This document shows positions 44,269 to 53,995 of a stretch of 64,000 nucleotides of DNA, one piece after another. Positions within the stretch are counted from its first letter, which is position 1. Every line of letters starts with the position of its first letter. Position numbers and translations under genes: made by a program. The notes below the pieces were generated by a model. It was not told the origin of the DNA. It worked only from the letters and a program-made list of their open reading frames with translations, and did not search any database. This stretch comes from Bin87 sp965115825 (GTDB lineage: Bacteria > Chloroflexota > Dehalococcoidia > Lucifugimonadales > UBA3495): contig OZ220464.1 in the NCBI GenBank assembly GCA_965115825.1, positions 434,001 to 498,000 of the forward strand, read 5' to 3'.

Positions 44269-47200
44269 ATGGCAGGCAAAGCCCCCCCCCCCCCCCCCCC
44301 CGACAATACGTGCGTTATGACGACCGCCATCGGTTTGCGGGGCGCGGCCTTGTTGGCATTAGCCGGCTTGCTTGCCTGCTTGGTCGCGCTGGGGTCGGGT
44401 GGCGCGCTTGCTCAAGGATCGCCGCCGGGCAGTCCCTTCACGGTTTTCGGAATGACGGACGTGGGCGAGGTCACCATCTACTGGAGCGACCTGGAAGAGG
44501 CTGATATCACCAAGTGGCAGTACCAGACCTCGACGGACTTTGTCACTTACACCGCCTGGACGGATGTCGCCGACTCCGATGCGACGACCACGGAGCTCGT
44601 GCTGAAGAACGTGCCGATCAACTCGCTGTTCTGCGTCAAGGTTCGCGCGGTCAACGAGCACGGCAACGGCGTGCCGTCCCAGCAGAACTGTTCCTCAACC
44701 ACTGAAGCGCCGGAACTCCTTTCGGTTTCGCCTGTCGTCGAGGGCGATAGCGGCCATGCCGATGCGACGCTGACGCTCACCTTGGTTGCCCCTGCCAGCG
44801 CAGATACCACCGCATTCATCACGATCTCGAATTTGCTCTCAGGTCCCGCTCAGGTAGGCGCTGACTGTTCTGATCTGGATCCAGATCTGGACGAAGACTG
44901 GTGTTTCACCACGGCCCAGTCGCTGAATTCAGCGGGGATGCCGCAGGGATATCCGATCACGGTGGCGGAGGGTGAACGCACAGGAACGCTAACGCTGCGC
45001 GTCCTGGGCGACACGATTGACGAGGATGACGAATACACGTATCTCCTCGCGGAGCAAGGTTTCGGTGTCGTGCGGTTCACGATTACCGACGACGATGGCA
45101 AGCCGTCGGCGCCGAGCGCGTTGAAGGCCACAGCGGGGGACGCGCAGGCAACGTTGAGCTGGACCGCTCCCCCGGGCGATGTGACCGGCTACAAGGTGCG
45201 CTACAAGAAAACGTCCGCCACGAATTGGGGATCCTGGGCGGCGATCTCGAATTCGGCCTCGCTGACCTCGCATACGCTCACGGGGCTGGATAACGGCGAC
45301 GAGTATCAATTCCAGCTACGCGCGGTCAACGCCAGCGGCGACGGCGCGGACTCGGTCGAGGTAACGGCGACGCCAACGGAGCAGACGACGCCCAGCAACA
45401 CCGACACGCCGGTGCCCGCCGACACCGACACGCCGGTGCCCGCCGACACCGACACCCCGGTGCCCGCCGACACCGATACTCCGGTGCCCGCCGACACCGA
45501 TACTCCGGTGCCCGCCGACACCGACACGCCGACGCCTACCAACACTCACACGCCGACGCCTACCAACACCCATACGCCCACGCCCACCAACACTCACACG
45601 CCCACGCCCACCCACACCCACACGCCGACCAACACGCATACGCCGACGCCCACCAACACCCACACTCCAACGCCGACCAACACCCATACCCCAACGCCTA
45701 CCACGGCGCCGGCGGTAGCCGGTTCGCCGACGCCGCCGACCAGCACGCCGACCCAAACGCCGGTTGTAGGCGGAGGGGCGCCGTCTGCGGGAAGTGGGTT
45801 CGCGGGAGCCGACGGGTTCATCACGGCGCCCTCCACTGCGCCGGACGGGCCCGCGCTGACGGCGCGCAACCGGGCGATAGCGGCAAACATCGCCGCGCCG
45901 GCCGCCAACGCCGGCGCCGCCAAGCTGGGCAGCCCGGAATACACCGGGTTTGACCTGGAATACCGCAGAGGCAGCGCCGGGGCGTGGACGCGCTTCGCCG
46001 GGCCGGTGACGCTGAACCGCCGCAACCTCTCCGGCGCGGCCCTGATAACGGGGTTGGAAAACGGGGTGGAGTACCACGTGCGGGTCAGGGTAACCCACGG
46101 CGACGGCTACGGCCCGTGGAGCGCCGCCTCGGCGGCCACGCCCATGGCGACTACGCCGGGCCCCATCCGGAACCTGGCCGCCAAGCAGATCGCGTGGCTT
46201 TCGGTTGCGGAAAGCGACACAACGTATGTAAGAGCGGTAATCTACGTAACCTGGGATCCGCCGGTGGATGATGGCGGCAGCCCGGTTACCGGCTACGACC
46301 TGGAGATTATGAGCGGCGGCAACGGCAATGCCATCAGCGCCTCCCTGGCCCAAGAGTTCAACCGCAAGGTTGGCTCATCCGACGGGGTTTGGAAGAACGA
46401 CCGGGAAGCCGATATGACCGACCTGACCCATACCACCGGCACGATTGCGGGCACCAGCGATGCCTTGGGCCGGGACAACCAGTGGGTGGAGTACAGGGTG
46501 GGGGCGGTCAACGCGCAGGGAGCCGGCGAAATAGGCAAGGTACAAATCCAGGTTGACAAGGATGCGGCAGTGGACTTAACCGCCGCGTGGTTCACGGGGA
46601 CGATAGCGTCGGACAGCACGACGTCGGGCGGCGCGCCCAAGCTGACGGTGAAGCTGGACAGCCTGAACTCTCCCCTGCCGGCAGGTTCGCGCGTCGTGCT
46701 GTTCTTGGAGGACGACTTCCAGGTTCCCGACGCCATACCGGCCAGCTCCATCTATTTCGTCGCCAACTCGCCGACCACCGTTGACTCGGGCAACGGCGCG
46801 CCGGCGTACGTCACCGAAGCCCCGGAGATTGACACCGACGCCTACTTTGACGACGACAAGGACGACGTGAGCATTACGGTGCGCATCCCGGATATGTGCA
46901 CCGACGACTCGGTCACCTGCGAAGGCCCCAACGGGGTGTACCTGACCCAGGACTTGACCATGGTCATCCTGAGCAGCTCCGGCATCAAGAACCCCTCCGA
47001 AGCGGGAACGCACAGCGTCGCCTTTGATGTGCTGGGCTTTGACGATGGCCTCCCCGGCCGCATCGAGCGGCTGATGGAAAATGGCATGGAGCAGAGCGCG
47101 AAAACCGCTACCGGCAATCGCACCATCCAGAAGCGTCAAGGCGTGTACGTCAGCACGGAGGCCAAAATCTCCCTGTCGGATACGGACGGCGAGCGTGGGG

Positions 47201-49038
47201 AAGAGCTGACGGTTACCGGCAGCGGCTTCAACAACGGCACCACCGCCGCCGCCTACGTGGCGCAGCGCAAGGCCGCCCGCTACGCCGTGGCCGAGTGGTG
47301 GGAAACCTTGGACTGCGACAAGATGAAAGCGGCCATGGGCTCCGGCGCCGGCAACGAGTTCTGCTTCCACTACACGCTCAACGAAACCGAGATGACCTAC
47401 ACGGTGGCCAGCAAGGACAAGGCGTCGAGCGACATGGTGTTCGCCCGCCACCTCTGCGAACGGGGCATCATCCCCACCGGAACCGAAGCCGGCAGCGCCA
47501 CCGTGGGCAACGACGACCGGGTAGCCATCTCCTTTGAGGTCAGCGTGCCTACCTTCCAGCCGGGCAACAACAACCTGATCTGCGTGGAGGACGGCGAGGG
47601 CCGCACTTCCGGCGATGATGTTGAGGACTTCGAGCTGACCCCTAACATCAGCGTGTCGCCCAACGAGGGCCAAGCCGGCGACGAGGTAACCGTGTTCGCC
47701 CAGGACTTCCCCGTCGCCGGGGCGTCTTTCACCGAGCTGAAAGTGGGCGGCGTAGTCATCAAGGACAACATCCGCTCCACCAGCATCAGCTCCGACGGTT
47801 CGGCCACGGCGACGTTCAAGCTGCCGCCGCAGAAGGGAACCAAGCGCGTTGACGCCAAGTGGGGCAGCAAGTCGGAAGACGCCAAGGTAACCATCCTGCC
47901 GGCCATCGTGAACGTCGGCGACGCCGAACCCCTGCCCAACGACCGGCTCACCCTCACGGGAACCGGCTTCGCTACGGGAACCGGCAGCGGCATCATGCCC
48001 GAGGACATCACCATCTCCGGCGCGCCAATGCTCGTGTACGATGACTGTCTGGATGGCGACGGCGAGGTTGAAGTGTCCAGCGGCGGGCAGTTCGTCTGCG
48101 CGGTAGCGGTGTGGCCCGCCGCCGGCGCCGCTTCCAACCCAACGCTGACCTCCGGCCGGCACATCATCAGGGTCAAGGACAAGCAGGGCTTTGAGGGCGA
48201 AGTCGCCATCACCATCCCGGAGCCGACGGTCAAGTTGCTGCCGGCGGTAGCCGGGCCTCGGGACACGGTAACCATCTCCGGGGAGAACTGGCCCGTGGAC
48301 AACGCGGAAAGCTCCATTGAGGCCATTACCGTTACGGTGACCGACGGCGACCGGGCGCGGCAGTACAGCGTGTACGCCGACGGTTCGGGGCGCTGGTTCA
48401 TCGAGCATCGGGTCAGCGGCAGCGTACCCATCCCATCCTCCAGCCGAGTGGAAGCCAAATACGAAGACCTGGTGAAGCTGGCCGACATCACGATACCGGC
48501 GTCCGTAATCGGCATAGCGCCCGGCGAGTGTCAACCCGGCGGCGACATCACGCTGTCGGTGAACAATATGCCGGTGCACGCGCGGGTGGAGCGGGTAGCC
48601 ATCGGTCGCCGGGACGTAATGCCCAATCCCACGCCCAGCACCGACGGCGACGGGGTAGTTGAGGTGGAGGTAGCCTGCCCGGGCCTGGATCCCGGCGTGT
48701 ACAGCGTGGAGCTGGAGGTTGACGACACGGTAGCCATCGGCAGCGTGGAAGTCCTGCCGGAAGGCCCGGTAGGAACCGGAACGCCGATAGCCGAAGCGCT
48801 GGCCCCGCTGGGCGACAAAGCGCTGGCAGTGTTCTACTTTGACAGCATCAGCAAGGAATGGCTGTTCTACGACGCCCGTCCGGAGTTCGCCGACCTCAAC
48901 ACCCTGGAGGAGCTGGTAGCCGGCGAAGCCTACTGGGTGCTGGTAACCGGCAACATTGAGGACGTAGCCCTAGGCGGCAAGAGCCGCAGCCTGACGTGCA
49001 GCCCCGGCGGCAACTGCTGGAACCTGCTGGTCTGGTAG
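44269..49038 (+). CDS. Giant surface protein 2 (FN3, Calx-beta, Thr/Pro stalk, IPT-like)
   Basis: 1,589 residues, in frame from the MAGK start across 20 C (MAGKAPPPPPPDNTCVM) into a signal peptide (AALLALAGLLACLVALG, ending ALAQG). AGAGG precedes the MAGK ATG, whereas the inner ATG at 44317 has no ribosome site, so MAGK is probably the true start and the C tract is coding. Domains: FN3-like (about 60-145), Calx-beta-like (about 150-275), FN3 (about 285-370), a stalk of DTDTPVPA and TNTHTPTP repeats (about 377-490), then the ~1,093-residue region shared with protein 1 (FN3, IPT-like, closing GNCWNLLVW). Its N-terminal domains differ from protein 1. Confidence 0.87.
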   Translation: MAGKAPPPPPPDNTCVMTTAIGLRGAALLALAGLLACLVALGSGGALAQGSPPGSPFTVFGMTDVGEVTIYWSDLEEADITKWQYQTSTDFVTYTAWTDVADSDATTTELVLKNVPINSLFCVKVRAVNEHGNGVPSQQNCSSTTEAPELLSVSPVVEGDSGHADATLTLTLVAPASADTTAFITISNLLSGPAQVGADCSDLDPDLDEDWCFTTAQSLNSAGMPQGYPITVAEGERTGTLTLRVLGDTIDEDDEYTYLLAEQGFGVVRFTITDDDGKPSAPSALKATAGDAQATLSWTAPPGDVTGYKVRYKKTSATNWGSWAAISNSASLTSHTLTGLDNGDEYQFQLRAVNASGDGADSVEVTATPTEQTTPSNTDTPVPADTDTPVPADTDTPVPADTDTPVPADTDTPVPADTDTPTPTNTHTPTPTNTHTPTPTNTHTPTPTHTHTPTNTHTPTPTNTHTPTPTNTHTPTPTTAPAVAGSPTPPTSTPTQTPVVGGGAPSAGSGFAGADGFITAPSTAPDGPALTARNRAIAANIAAPAANAGAAKLGSPEYTGFDLEYRRGSAGAWTRFAGPVTLNRRNLSGAALITGLENGVEYHVRVRVTHGDGYGPWSAASAATPMATTPGPIRNLAAKQIAWLSVAESDTTYVRAVIYVTWDPPVDDGGSPVTGYDLEIMSGGNGNAISASLAQEFNRKVGSSDGVWKNDREADMTDLTHTTGTIAGTSDALGRDNQWVEYRVGAVNAQGAGEIGKVQIQVDKDAAVDLTAAWFTGTIASDSTTSGGAPKLTVKLDSLNSPLPAGSRVVLFLEDDFQVPDAIPASSIYFVANSPTTVDSGNGAPAYVTEAPEIDTDAYFDDDKDDVSITVRIPDMCTDDSVTCEGPNGVYLTQDLTMVILSSSGIKNPSEAGTHSVAFDVLGFDDGLPGRIERLMENGMEQSAKTATGNRTIQKRQGVYVSTEAKISLSDTDGERGEELTVTGSGFNNGTTAAAYVAQRKAARYAVAEWWETLDCDKMKAAMGSGAGNEFCFHYTLNETEMTYTVASKDKASSDMVFARHLCERGIIPTGTEAGSATVGNDDRVAISFEVSVPTFQPGNNNLICVEDGEGRTSGDDVEDFELTPNISVSPNEGQAGDEVTVFAQDFPVAGASFTELKVGGVVIKDNIRSTSISSDGSATATFKLPPQKGTKRVDAKWGSKSEDAKVTILPAIVNVGDAEPLPNDRLTLTGTGFATGTGSGIMPEDITISGAPMLVYDDCLDGDGEVEVSSGGQFVCAVAVWPAAGAASNPTLTSGRHIIRVKDKQGFEGEVAITIPEPTVKLLPAVAGPRDTVTISGENWPVDNAESSIEAITVTVTDGDRARQYSVYADGSGRWFIEHRVSGSVPIPSSSRVEAKYEDLVKLADITIPASVIGIAPGECQPGGDITLSVNNMPVHARVERVAIGRRDVMPNPTPSTDGDGVVEVEVACPGLDPGVYSVELEVDDTVAIGSVEVLPEGPVGTGTPIAEALAPLGDKALAVFYFDSISKEWLFYDARPEFADLNTLEELVAGEAYWVLVTGNIEDVALGGKSRSLTCSPGGNCWNLLVW
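44282..44301. repeat. Homopolymeric C tract (20 C), coding
   Basis: 20 consecutive C read as AlaPro6 within the MAGK start region of surface gene 2. Together with gene 1's 21-C tract it makes a pair of candidate contingency loci. Confidence 0.85.
45397..45710. repeat. 24-bp coding repeats in the Thr/Pro stalk
   Basis: Five copies of a 24-bp unit encoding DTDTPVPA (periodic from 45397: 45421, 45445, 45469, 45493) pass into 24-bp units encoding TNTHTPTP. Gene 1 has only two or three degenerate DTDTPVP units (29755-29805), so stalk length varies between the paralogues. Confidence 0.85.
45759..49038 (+). repeat. 3,280-bp region shared with surface gene 1
   Basis: From GCCGGTTGTAGGCGGAGGGG to the stop, both genes are exactly 3,280 bp (30978-34257 and 45759-49038). 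Some stretches are identical (for example around 31385-31690 and 46195-46490), while others carry clustered substitutions (31840-32320 versus 46620-47110). Mosaic identity with no indel suggests duplication with ongoing gene conversion. Confidence 0.85.
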
Positions 49039-49084
49039 CCGGGCGAGGGGAACCGCAACCGGCGCATCAACCCGCCAATCGCAG

Positions 49085-49125
49085 AAAGAACGGGGGCAGG
49101 TCTTCGGGCTTGCCCCTGTTCTTTT
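49085..49125 (+). terminator. Intrinsic terminator of surface gene 2
   Basis: AAAGAACGGGGGCAGG pairs with the following TGCCCCTGTTCTTTT segment around a TTCG-containing loop. Homologous to the terminator at 34304. Confidence 0.85.
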
Positions 49126-49219
49126 ATGGAACCGCCTGGCCGCATCTTTCACGGCCCTGAAATTCCCCCGCCGTTGCTCTTGCCAAACGGCGGGAAATGA
49201 TGGATAATGTCCCCGCTGA

Positions 49220-49341
49220 CTTTCTGGTGGTTCAAGCGGGGTGGCCCCACCCGTTCCCATCCCGAACACGGAAGTGAAACGCCCCAGCGCCGACGATACT
49301 GCTCTGGTGACGGAGTGGGAAAATAGGTCACCGCCGGAAAG
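49220..49341 (+). rRNA. rrf: 5S ribosomal RNA
   Basis: About 122 nt. The terminal stem CTTTCTGG pairs with CCGGAAAG. Helix/loop landmarks ACCCGTTCCCATCCCGAACA, CGGAAGTGAAACGCC and the helix IV-V part GGGAAAATAGGTCACCGCC are the standard 5S features. No 16S or 23S gene is near; the flanks are a surface-protein terminator and clpC. Ends are placed by pairing and may be off by a base or two. Confidence 0.93.
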
Positions 49342-49483
49342 TGTCAGCGCGCTATCGACAGCGGAGTGGCTTCCCGCCCTCCGCCCTTCCAAACTAATCA
49401 CCGTAAAATCGGGGCAGGCGTGATGACGCACGTAGGAGCGGCTGGTAGGCCCGGTACATCGCAGTTGGGTGATTGATCTCCCC

Positions 49484-49532
49484 AAGCGGCTTCACCGAGA
49501 TGCGTTTCGGTGACCAAGCCGCTTTTATTTTT
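49484..49532 (+). terminator. Intrinsic terminator after the 5S gene
   Basis: AAGCGGCTTCACCGA pairs (with a small interruption) with TCGGTGACCAAGCCGCTT, followed by TTATTTTT. Confidence 0.85.
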
Positions 49533-49612
49533 GCCCAAATGCGATACAATGGCGCGACCTGACCACGTCGCCTGCCTGCGCAGTATGACCCACCCCAACC
49601 CAGGAGAGACTC

Positions 49613-52087
49613 ATGGGCAGCAGATTCGAGAAGTTCTCAGAACGGGCGCGCCGGGTTCTGTCCCTCGCCCAGGAAGAAGCGCAACGGTTCAACCACAACT
49701 ACATCGGAACCGAGCACATCCTGCTCGGCCTGGTACGGGAAACCGAGGGCGTAGCCGCTCGTGTGCTGTCCGGCCTCAACGTTGACCTCGCCAAGGTCCG
49801 CACGGCCGTGGAATTTATCATCGGACGCGGCGAGCGCCCCGCCCAAGGCGAAATCGGCCTCACCCCTCGGGCCAAGAAAGTCGTCGAGCTGGCTGTGGAC
49901 GAAGCCCGCCGCATGAACCACACTTATATCGGCACCGAGCACCTGCTGATCGGCCTGCTCCGAGAGGGCGAAGGCGTTGCTGCCGGCGTTCTGGAAAGCC
50001 TGGGCGTCAACTTGGAAAAAGTCCGCGCCGAAACTCATCGCATCCTCAGCAACTCCGGCGGCAGCGGCTCCGGCAGCTCCCGCTCCGGCACCAAAACCCC
50101 CATGCTGGACCAGCTGGGAGTTGACCTGACCAATGCCGCCCTGGGCGACAAGCTCGACCCGGTGGTAGGTCGCGACACCGAAATCGAGCGCATTATCCAG
50201 ATACTGAGCCGCCGCACCAAGAACAACCCGGTCCTGGTGGGCGAGCCCGGCGTCGGCAAAACGGCCATCGTAGAAGCTATGGCCCAGAAGATTTCCCGCG
50301 GCGACGTGCCGGATACCCTGCAAGGCAAGCGCCTGGTCACCTTGGACATGGGCGCGTTGGTAGCCGGCACCAAGTACCGGGGCGAATTCGAAGAACGCCT
50401 CAAGAAAGTCATTGAGGAAATCAAATCCTCCGGCAACTGCGTCATGTTCATTGACGAAATTCACACCCTGGTGGGTGCCGGCGCCGCAGAAGGCGCCGTG
50501 GACGCATCCAATATCCTCAAGCCCTCCCTCGCCCGCGGCGAAATCCAGTGTATCGGCGCCACCACCCTGGACGACTACCGCAAATACGTGGAGCGCGACC
50601 CGGCCCTGGAACGCCGGCTGCAGCCCGTCCGCGTCGAAGAACCCGACGCCGAGATGACGGTGGACATCCTGAAAGGCGTAAAAGGTCAGTACGAAGACCA
50701 TCACAACGTTGAAATTACCGACGAAGCCGTCAAAGCCGCCGCTACTCTATCCACCCGCTATATCCCCGACCGCTTCCTGCCCGACAAGGCCATCGACCTC
50801 CTCGACGAGGCCGGCTCCCGCGTGCGCCTGCGGGGCAGCCACGCCCCTCAGGAAGTGAAGGACGCCATGGAAATCCTGGAGCGGGTGCGCCGGGAAAAAG
50901 AAGAAGCCATCGCCGGGCAGCAGTATGAAGCGGCCGCAGAGCTCCGCGACCGGGAACTGCACCTTTCCGAGAATGTCGGCAACTTGGAGCGCGAGTGGAA
51001 AGCCGACCGCAGCAAGGAACGAACCCAGGTCACCGAGGAAGACATCGCCGAAGTGGTGAGTATGTGGACCGGCATCCCCGTGACGCGGTTGGCTCAGGAA
51101 GAAACTCAGCGCCTGCTCCACATGGAAGAAGAGCTGCACAAGCGCATCATCGGCCAGGACGAAGCCATCGTCGGCATCGCCAAGGCCGTGCGCCGCGCCC
51201 GGGCCGGCCTCAAAGACCCCCGACATCCCATCGGTGTCTTCCTGTTCCTCGGCCCCACCGGGGTCGGTAAGACCGAGCTGGTTCGGGCTATGGCCGAGTT
51301 CCTCTTCGGCCACGAAGACAACATGATCCGCCTGGATATGTCCGAGTTCCAAGAGCGGCACACCACGGCGCGGCTTATCGGAGCCCCTCCCGGCTACGTC
51401 GGCTACGACGAAGGCGGGCAACTCACCGAAGGCGTGCGCAAAAAGAACTACTGCGCCATCCTCCTGGACGAAATTGAAAAGGCCCACCCGGAGATTTTCA
51501 ACATCCTGCTGCAAATCTTCGACGCCGGCCAGCTCACCGACGCCCGCGGCCGTCGGGTCGACTTCCGCAACTCCATCATCGTGATGACCAGCAACCTCGG
51601 CTCCGACCTTATCAAGCGCGACACCGCCATGGGCTTCGCCGTCAAGGCTGACGATGCCCAGACGGACAAGCAAGCCTACGAGCGGATGAAGGACAAGGTT
51701 ATGGAGGAAGTCAAGCGCTTCTTCCGCCCTGAGTTCCTCAATCGCCTTGACGCGACCATCGTGTTCCACGCGCTCAGCCAGAGCGAGATTCACCAGATCG
51801 TCGACCTGATGATGAACATGGTGCGCGAGGAGCTCAAAGAACGCCAAATCAGCATCGAGCTGACCGAAGCAGCCCGGGAACACTTGGGCGCCAACGGGTT
51901 CGACCCCGTGCTGGGGGCGCGCCCACTGCGCCGTCTCATCCAGAATGAGGTCGAAGACCGGCTTTCCGACGAGCTGCTGGGCGGCAAAATCGACGAAGGC
52001 GATACCGCCATCGTCGACCTGGACGAAGACGGCAGCATCTGCATCAAGGTTCGCAAGGAAGAAATGGCCGCCCTTGCTCCGGCTTAG
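49613..52087 (+). CDS. clpC: ATP-dependent Clp protease ATP-binding subunit ClpC
   Basis: 824 residues after AGGAGAG. The two N-domain repeats (ALSLAQEEAQRFNHNYIGTE-like and ARRMNHTYIGTEHLLIGLL) sit at residues about 1-145. AAA-1 has Walker A GEPGVGKTA and Walker B MFIDEIHTL. A UVR-like coiled linker (EEAIAGQQYEAAAELRD) marks ClpC rather than ClpA or ClpB. AAA-2 has GPTGVGKTEL, LLDEIEKAHP, and a C-terminal D2-small domain (FDPVLGARPLRRLIQ). It unfolds substrates for ClpP; clpP and mcsAB are not adjacent. Confidence 0.95.
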   Translation: MGSRFEKFSERARRVLSLAQEEAQRFNHNYIGTEHILLGLVRETEGVAARVLSGLNVDLAKVRTAVEFIIGRGERPAQGEIGLTPRAKKVVELAVDEARRMNHTYIGTEHLLIGLLREGEGVAAGVLESLGVNLEKVRAETHRILSNSGGSGSGSSRSGTKTPMLDQLGVDLTNAALGDKLDPVVGRDTEIERIIQILSRRTKNNPVLVGEPGVGKTAIVEAMAQKISRGDVPDTLQGKRLVTLDMGALVAGTKYRGEFEERLKKVIEEIKSSGNCVMFIDEIHTLVGAGAAEGAVDASNILKPSLARGEIQCIGATTLDDYRKYVERDPALERRLQPVRVEEPDAEMTVDILKGVKGQYEDHHNVEITDEAVKAAATLSTRYIPDRFLPDKAIDLLDEAGSRVRLRGSHAPQEVKDAMEILERVRREKEEAIAGQQYEAAAELRDRELHLSENVGNLEREWKADRSKERTQVTEEDIAEVVSMWTGIPVTRLAQEETQRLLHMEEELHKRIIGQDEAIVGIAKAVRRARAGLKDPRHPIGVFLFLGPTGVGKTELVRAMAEFLFGHEDNMIRLDMSEFQERHTTARLIGAPPGYVGYDEGGQLTEGVRKKNYCAILLDEIEKAHPEIFNILLQIFDAGQLTDARGRRVDFRNSIIVMTSNLGSDLIKRDTAMGFAVKADDAQTDKQAYERMKDKVMEEVKRFFRPEFLNRLDATIVFHALSQSEIHQIVDLMMNMVREELKERQISIELTEAAREHLGANGFDPVLGARPLRRLIQNEVEDRLSDELLGGKIDEGDTAIVDLDEDGSICIKVRKEEMAALAPA

Positions 52088-52174
52088 CCAGGCGGCCAAA
52101 CTCGGCAAATCGCAAGGAATACACTACCGGGGGCGTCGGGAAACCGCGCCCCCGGTGGGTAATGAGGTGACACA

Positions 52175-53311
52175 ATGGCCAGGCGTTTGCTCAAGGAACT
52201 GGACCGCTCTTACGGATTCGACGAAGTTGCCATCGTCCCCGGCGAAGTTACCATCAACCCGGAGATGACCTCCACTCAAATGAGCATCGGGCCTTATTCC
52301 TTTGGCTCGCCCGTCATCGCCTCGGCCATGGACGGATCGGTTTCGCCCCGCTTTGCCGCCCTGATGCACGAGATGGGCGGTCTGGGCGCCCTCAACGGCG
52401 AAGGCCTGTACACTCGCTACGAAGACCCTTACTCGGTTCTGGAAGAAATCATCTCTATGAACCAGGCCGAAGTCACCGAGTACTTGCAGGAAGTGTACAG
52501 CGAACCCGTCAAAGAGCGCCTCATTGGGGAGCGCGTGCGGGAAATCAAGCAGGCCGGTTCCGTCGCCGCCATCGCCTTCACGCCCCAGACCACTAAACAG
52601 TTCAGCCCTCTGGCGGTGGAGGCCGGCGCCGACATCATCATCGTCCAGTCCACCGTTACCACCGCCCGCCATGTGTCCAGCAGCTACCGAGGCCTGATTT
52701 TCTCCGAGCTGATTGCATCCCTGAGCGTGCCCGTCGTGGTCGGCAACTGCGTCAGCTATAACGTTGCCAGCGAGCTGATGGAAACCGGCATCGACGCCGT
52801 ATTGGTGGGCGTCGGCCCCGGCGCTGCCTGCACCACTCGCGAAGTAACCGGCGTAGGCGTGCCCCAAGTCACGGCGACGCTGGAGTGCGCCGCCGCCCGC
52901 GAGGATTACTTCCAGCGCACCGGTCGCTACGTCAGCGTCATCACCGACGGCGGCCTGCGCACCGGCGGCGACGTCTGCAAGGCCATGGCCAGCGGCGCCG
53001 ACGGCGTGATGCTGGGCACTCCCTTCGCCCAAGCCGCCGAGGCTCCCGGACGGGGCTACAACTGGGGTATGGCCAACGCCCACCCGGAGCTACCCCGGGG
53101 AACCCGCATCAGCGTCGGCACCAAAGGCACCCTCCGCCAGTTGCTCCACGGCCCTTCCAGCGTAACCAACGGCACCCAGAACCTGGTCGGCGCGCTGCGA
53201 GTCGCCATGGGAATGTGCGGCGCTTACACCGTCCGCGACTTCCACCGCACCGAAATGGTAATCGCTCCCGCCATCAAAACCGAGGGCAAGCACTACCAGA
53301 TGCTTGGCTGA
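52175..53311 (+). CDS. guaB3: GuaB3-type IMP dehydrogenase-related protein
   Basis: 378 residues after GAGGTG. A TIM-barrel IMPDH core without the CBS insertion: PVIASAMDGSVSP, AGADIIIVQSTVTTARHVSS, DAVLVGVGPGAACTTREVTG (the catalytic Cys loop; IMPDH has GSICTT), then ITDGGLRTGGDVCKAMASGA and GVMLGTPFAQA. The GAACTT loop and short length fit GuaB3, which in cyanobacteria and actinobacteria acts on guanine nucleotides; either GMP reductase or unknown activity has been proposed. A true GuaB is not in the window. Confidence 0.87.
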   Translation: MARRLLKELDRSYGFDEVAIVPGEVTINPEMTSTQMSIGPYSFGSPVIASAMDGSVSPRFAALMHEMGGLGALNGEGLYTRYEDPYSVLEEIISMNQAEVTEYLQEVYSEPVKERLIGERVREIKQAGSVAAIAFTPQTTKQFSPLAVEAGADIIIVQSTVTTARHVSSSYRGLIFSELIASLSVPVVVGNCVSYNVASELMETGIDAVLVGVGPGAACTTREVTGVGVPQVTATLECAAAREDYFQRTGRYVSVITDGGLRTGGDVCKAMASGADGVMLGTPFAQAAEAPGRGYNWGMANAHPELPRGTRISVGTKGTLRQLLHGPSSVTNGTQNLVGALRVAMGMCGAYTVRDFHRTEMVIAPAIKTEGKHYQMLG

Positions 53312-53372
53312 CCCCTCTCACCCGTAACCCCCGCGCCGGCGGGAACCCGGAACGCATTACCGGAGGAAGGCA

Positions 53373-53912
53373 ATGACCACTGCAACAATTCAGATTCTGG
53401 ACCCGCGTCCGGAACACAAGACTGCCGAGCAGGATGCCGCAGTCCGGCTGCCCGGACTGGCCGGCAGGACCATCGGCCTTCTGGAAAACCGCAAATACCA
53501 CTCCGACAATTTCCTGCAAGAGCTGCAAGTGATTCTGGAGGAAGAGTACGCCGTTGAGAAAGTGCTGTACCTCCGCAAGTTCAGTTTCAGCGCCCCCTGC
53601 TCCGACGAAACCATCGACGAGCTGGTGGCCCAATGCGATGCCGTGGTGCACGGAATCGCGGATTGAGGAAGCTGCACGGCGTGGGGTCTCCACGACACAG
53701 TAGTAACCGAGAGCCGCGGCGTTCCTTCCGTGAGCGTCATCACCGAGAGCTTCACCAGGGCCGCCCACGCGCGCGCCTCTTCCCTAGGTATGCCTACCGT
53801 TCAGATACTGGCCCTGCCCAGCCCGCTGGCCTCCCGCTCCATCCCGGAGGTTCGCCGGATGGCCCACGAGTATGCCGGCCAAATCGCCGATATGCTTACC
53901 AACGGCGCCTAG
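53373..53912 (+). CDS. UGSC-motif selenoprotein, TGA read as selenocysteine
   Basis: GGAGGAAGG precedes the ATG. The frame runs 97 codons to TGA (53664-53666) and continues without interruption to a TAG at 53910. With Sec the product is 179 residues: a Rossmann-like start (TIGLLENRKYHSDNFLQELQ), then CDAVVHGIAD-U-GSC-TAWGLHD, then SVSVITESFTRAAHARASSL and a C-terminal MPTVQILALP segment. This is the UGSC family, known as (seleno)proteins with Sec or Cys at this site and a downstream GSC. A hairpin with loop GGTCT follows the TGA. Function unknown; the related gene at 54726 is probably its partner. Confidence 0.88.
53680..53694 (+). promoter_or_regulatory. Candidate bacterial SECIS hairpin (UGSC gene)
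   Basis: CGTGG (53680-53684) pairs with CCACG (53690-53694) with loop GGTCT, 13 bases after the TGA. The E. coli fdhF SECIS loop, which binds SelB, also carries GGUCU, so both spacing and loop fit well. Confidence 0.7.
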
Positions 53913-53995
53913 GTTTCACTGGCCATTGCCGCCATTCCCGCTCTTACACATTCCCGCACTCACACATCATTCTCGCGCCGGCGGGAATCCTCCCC

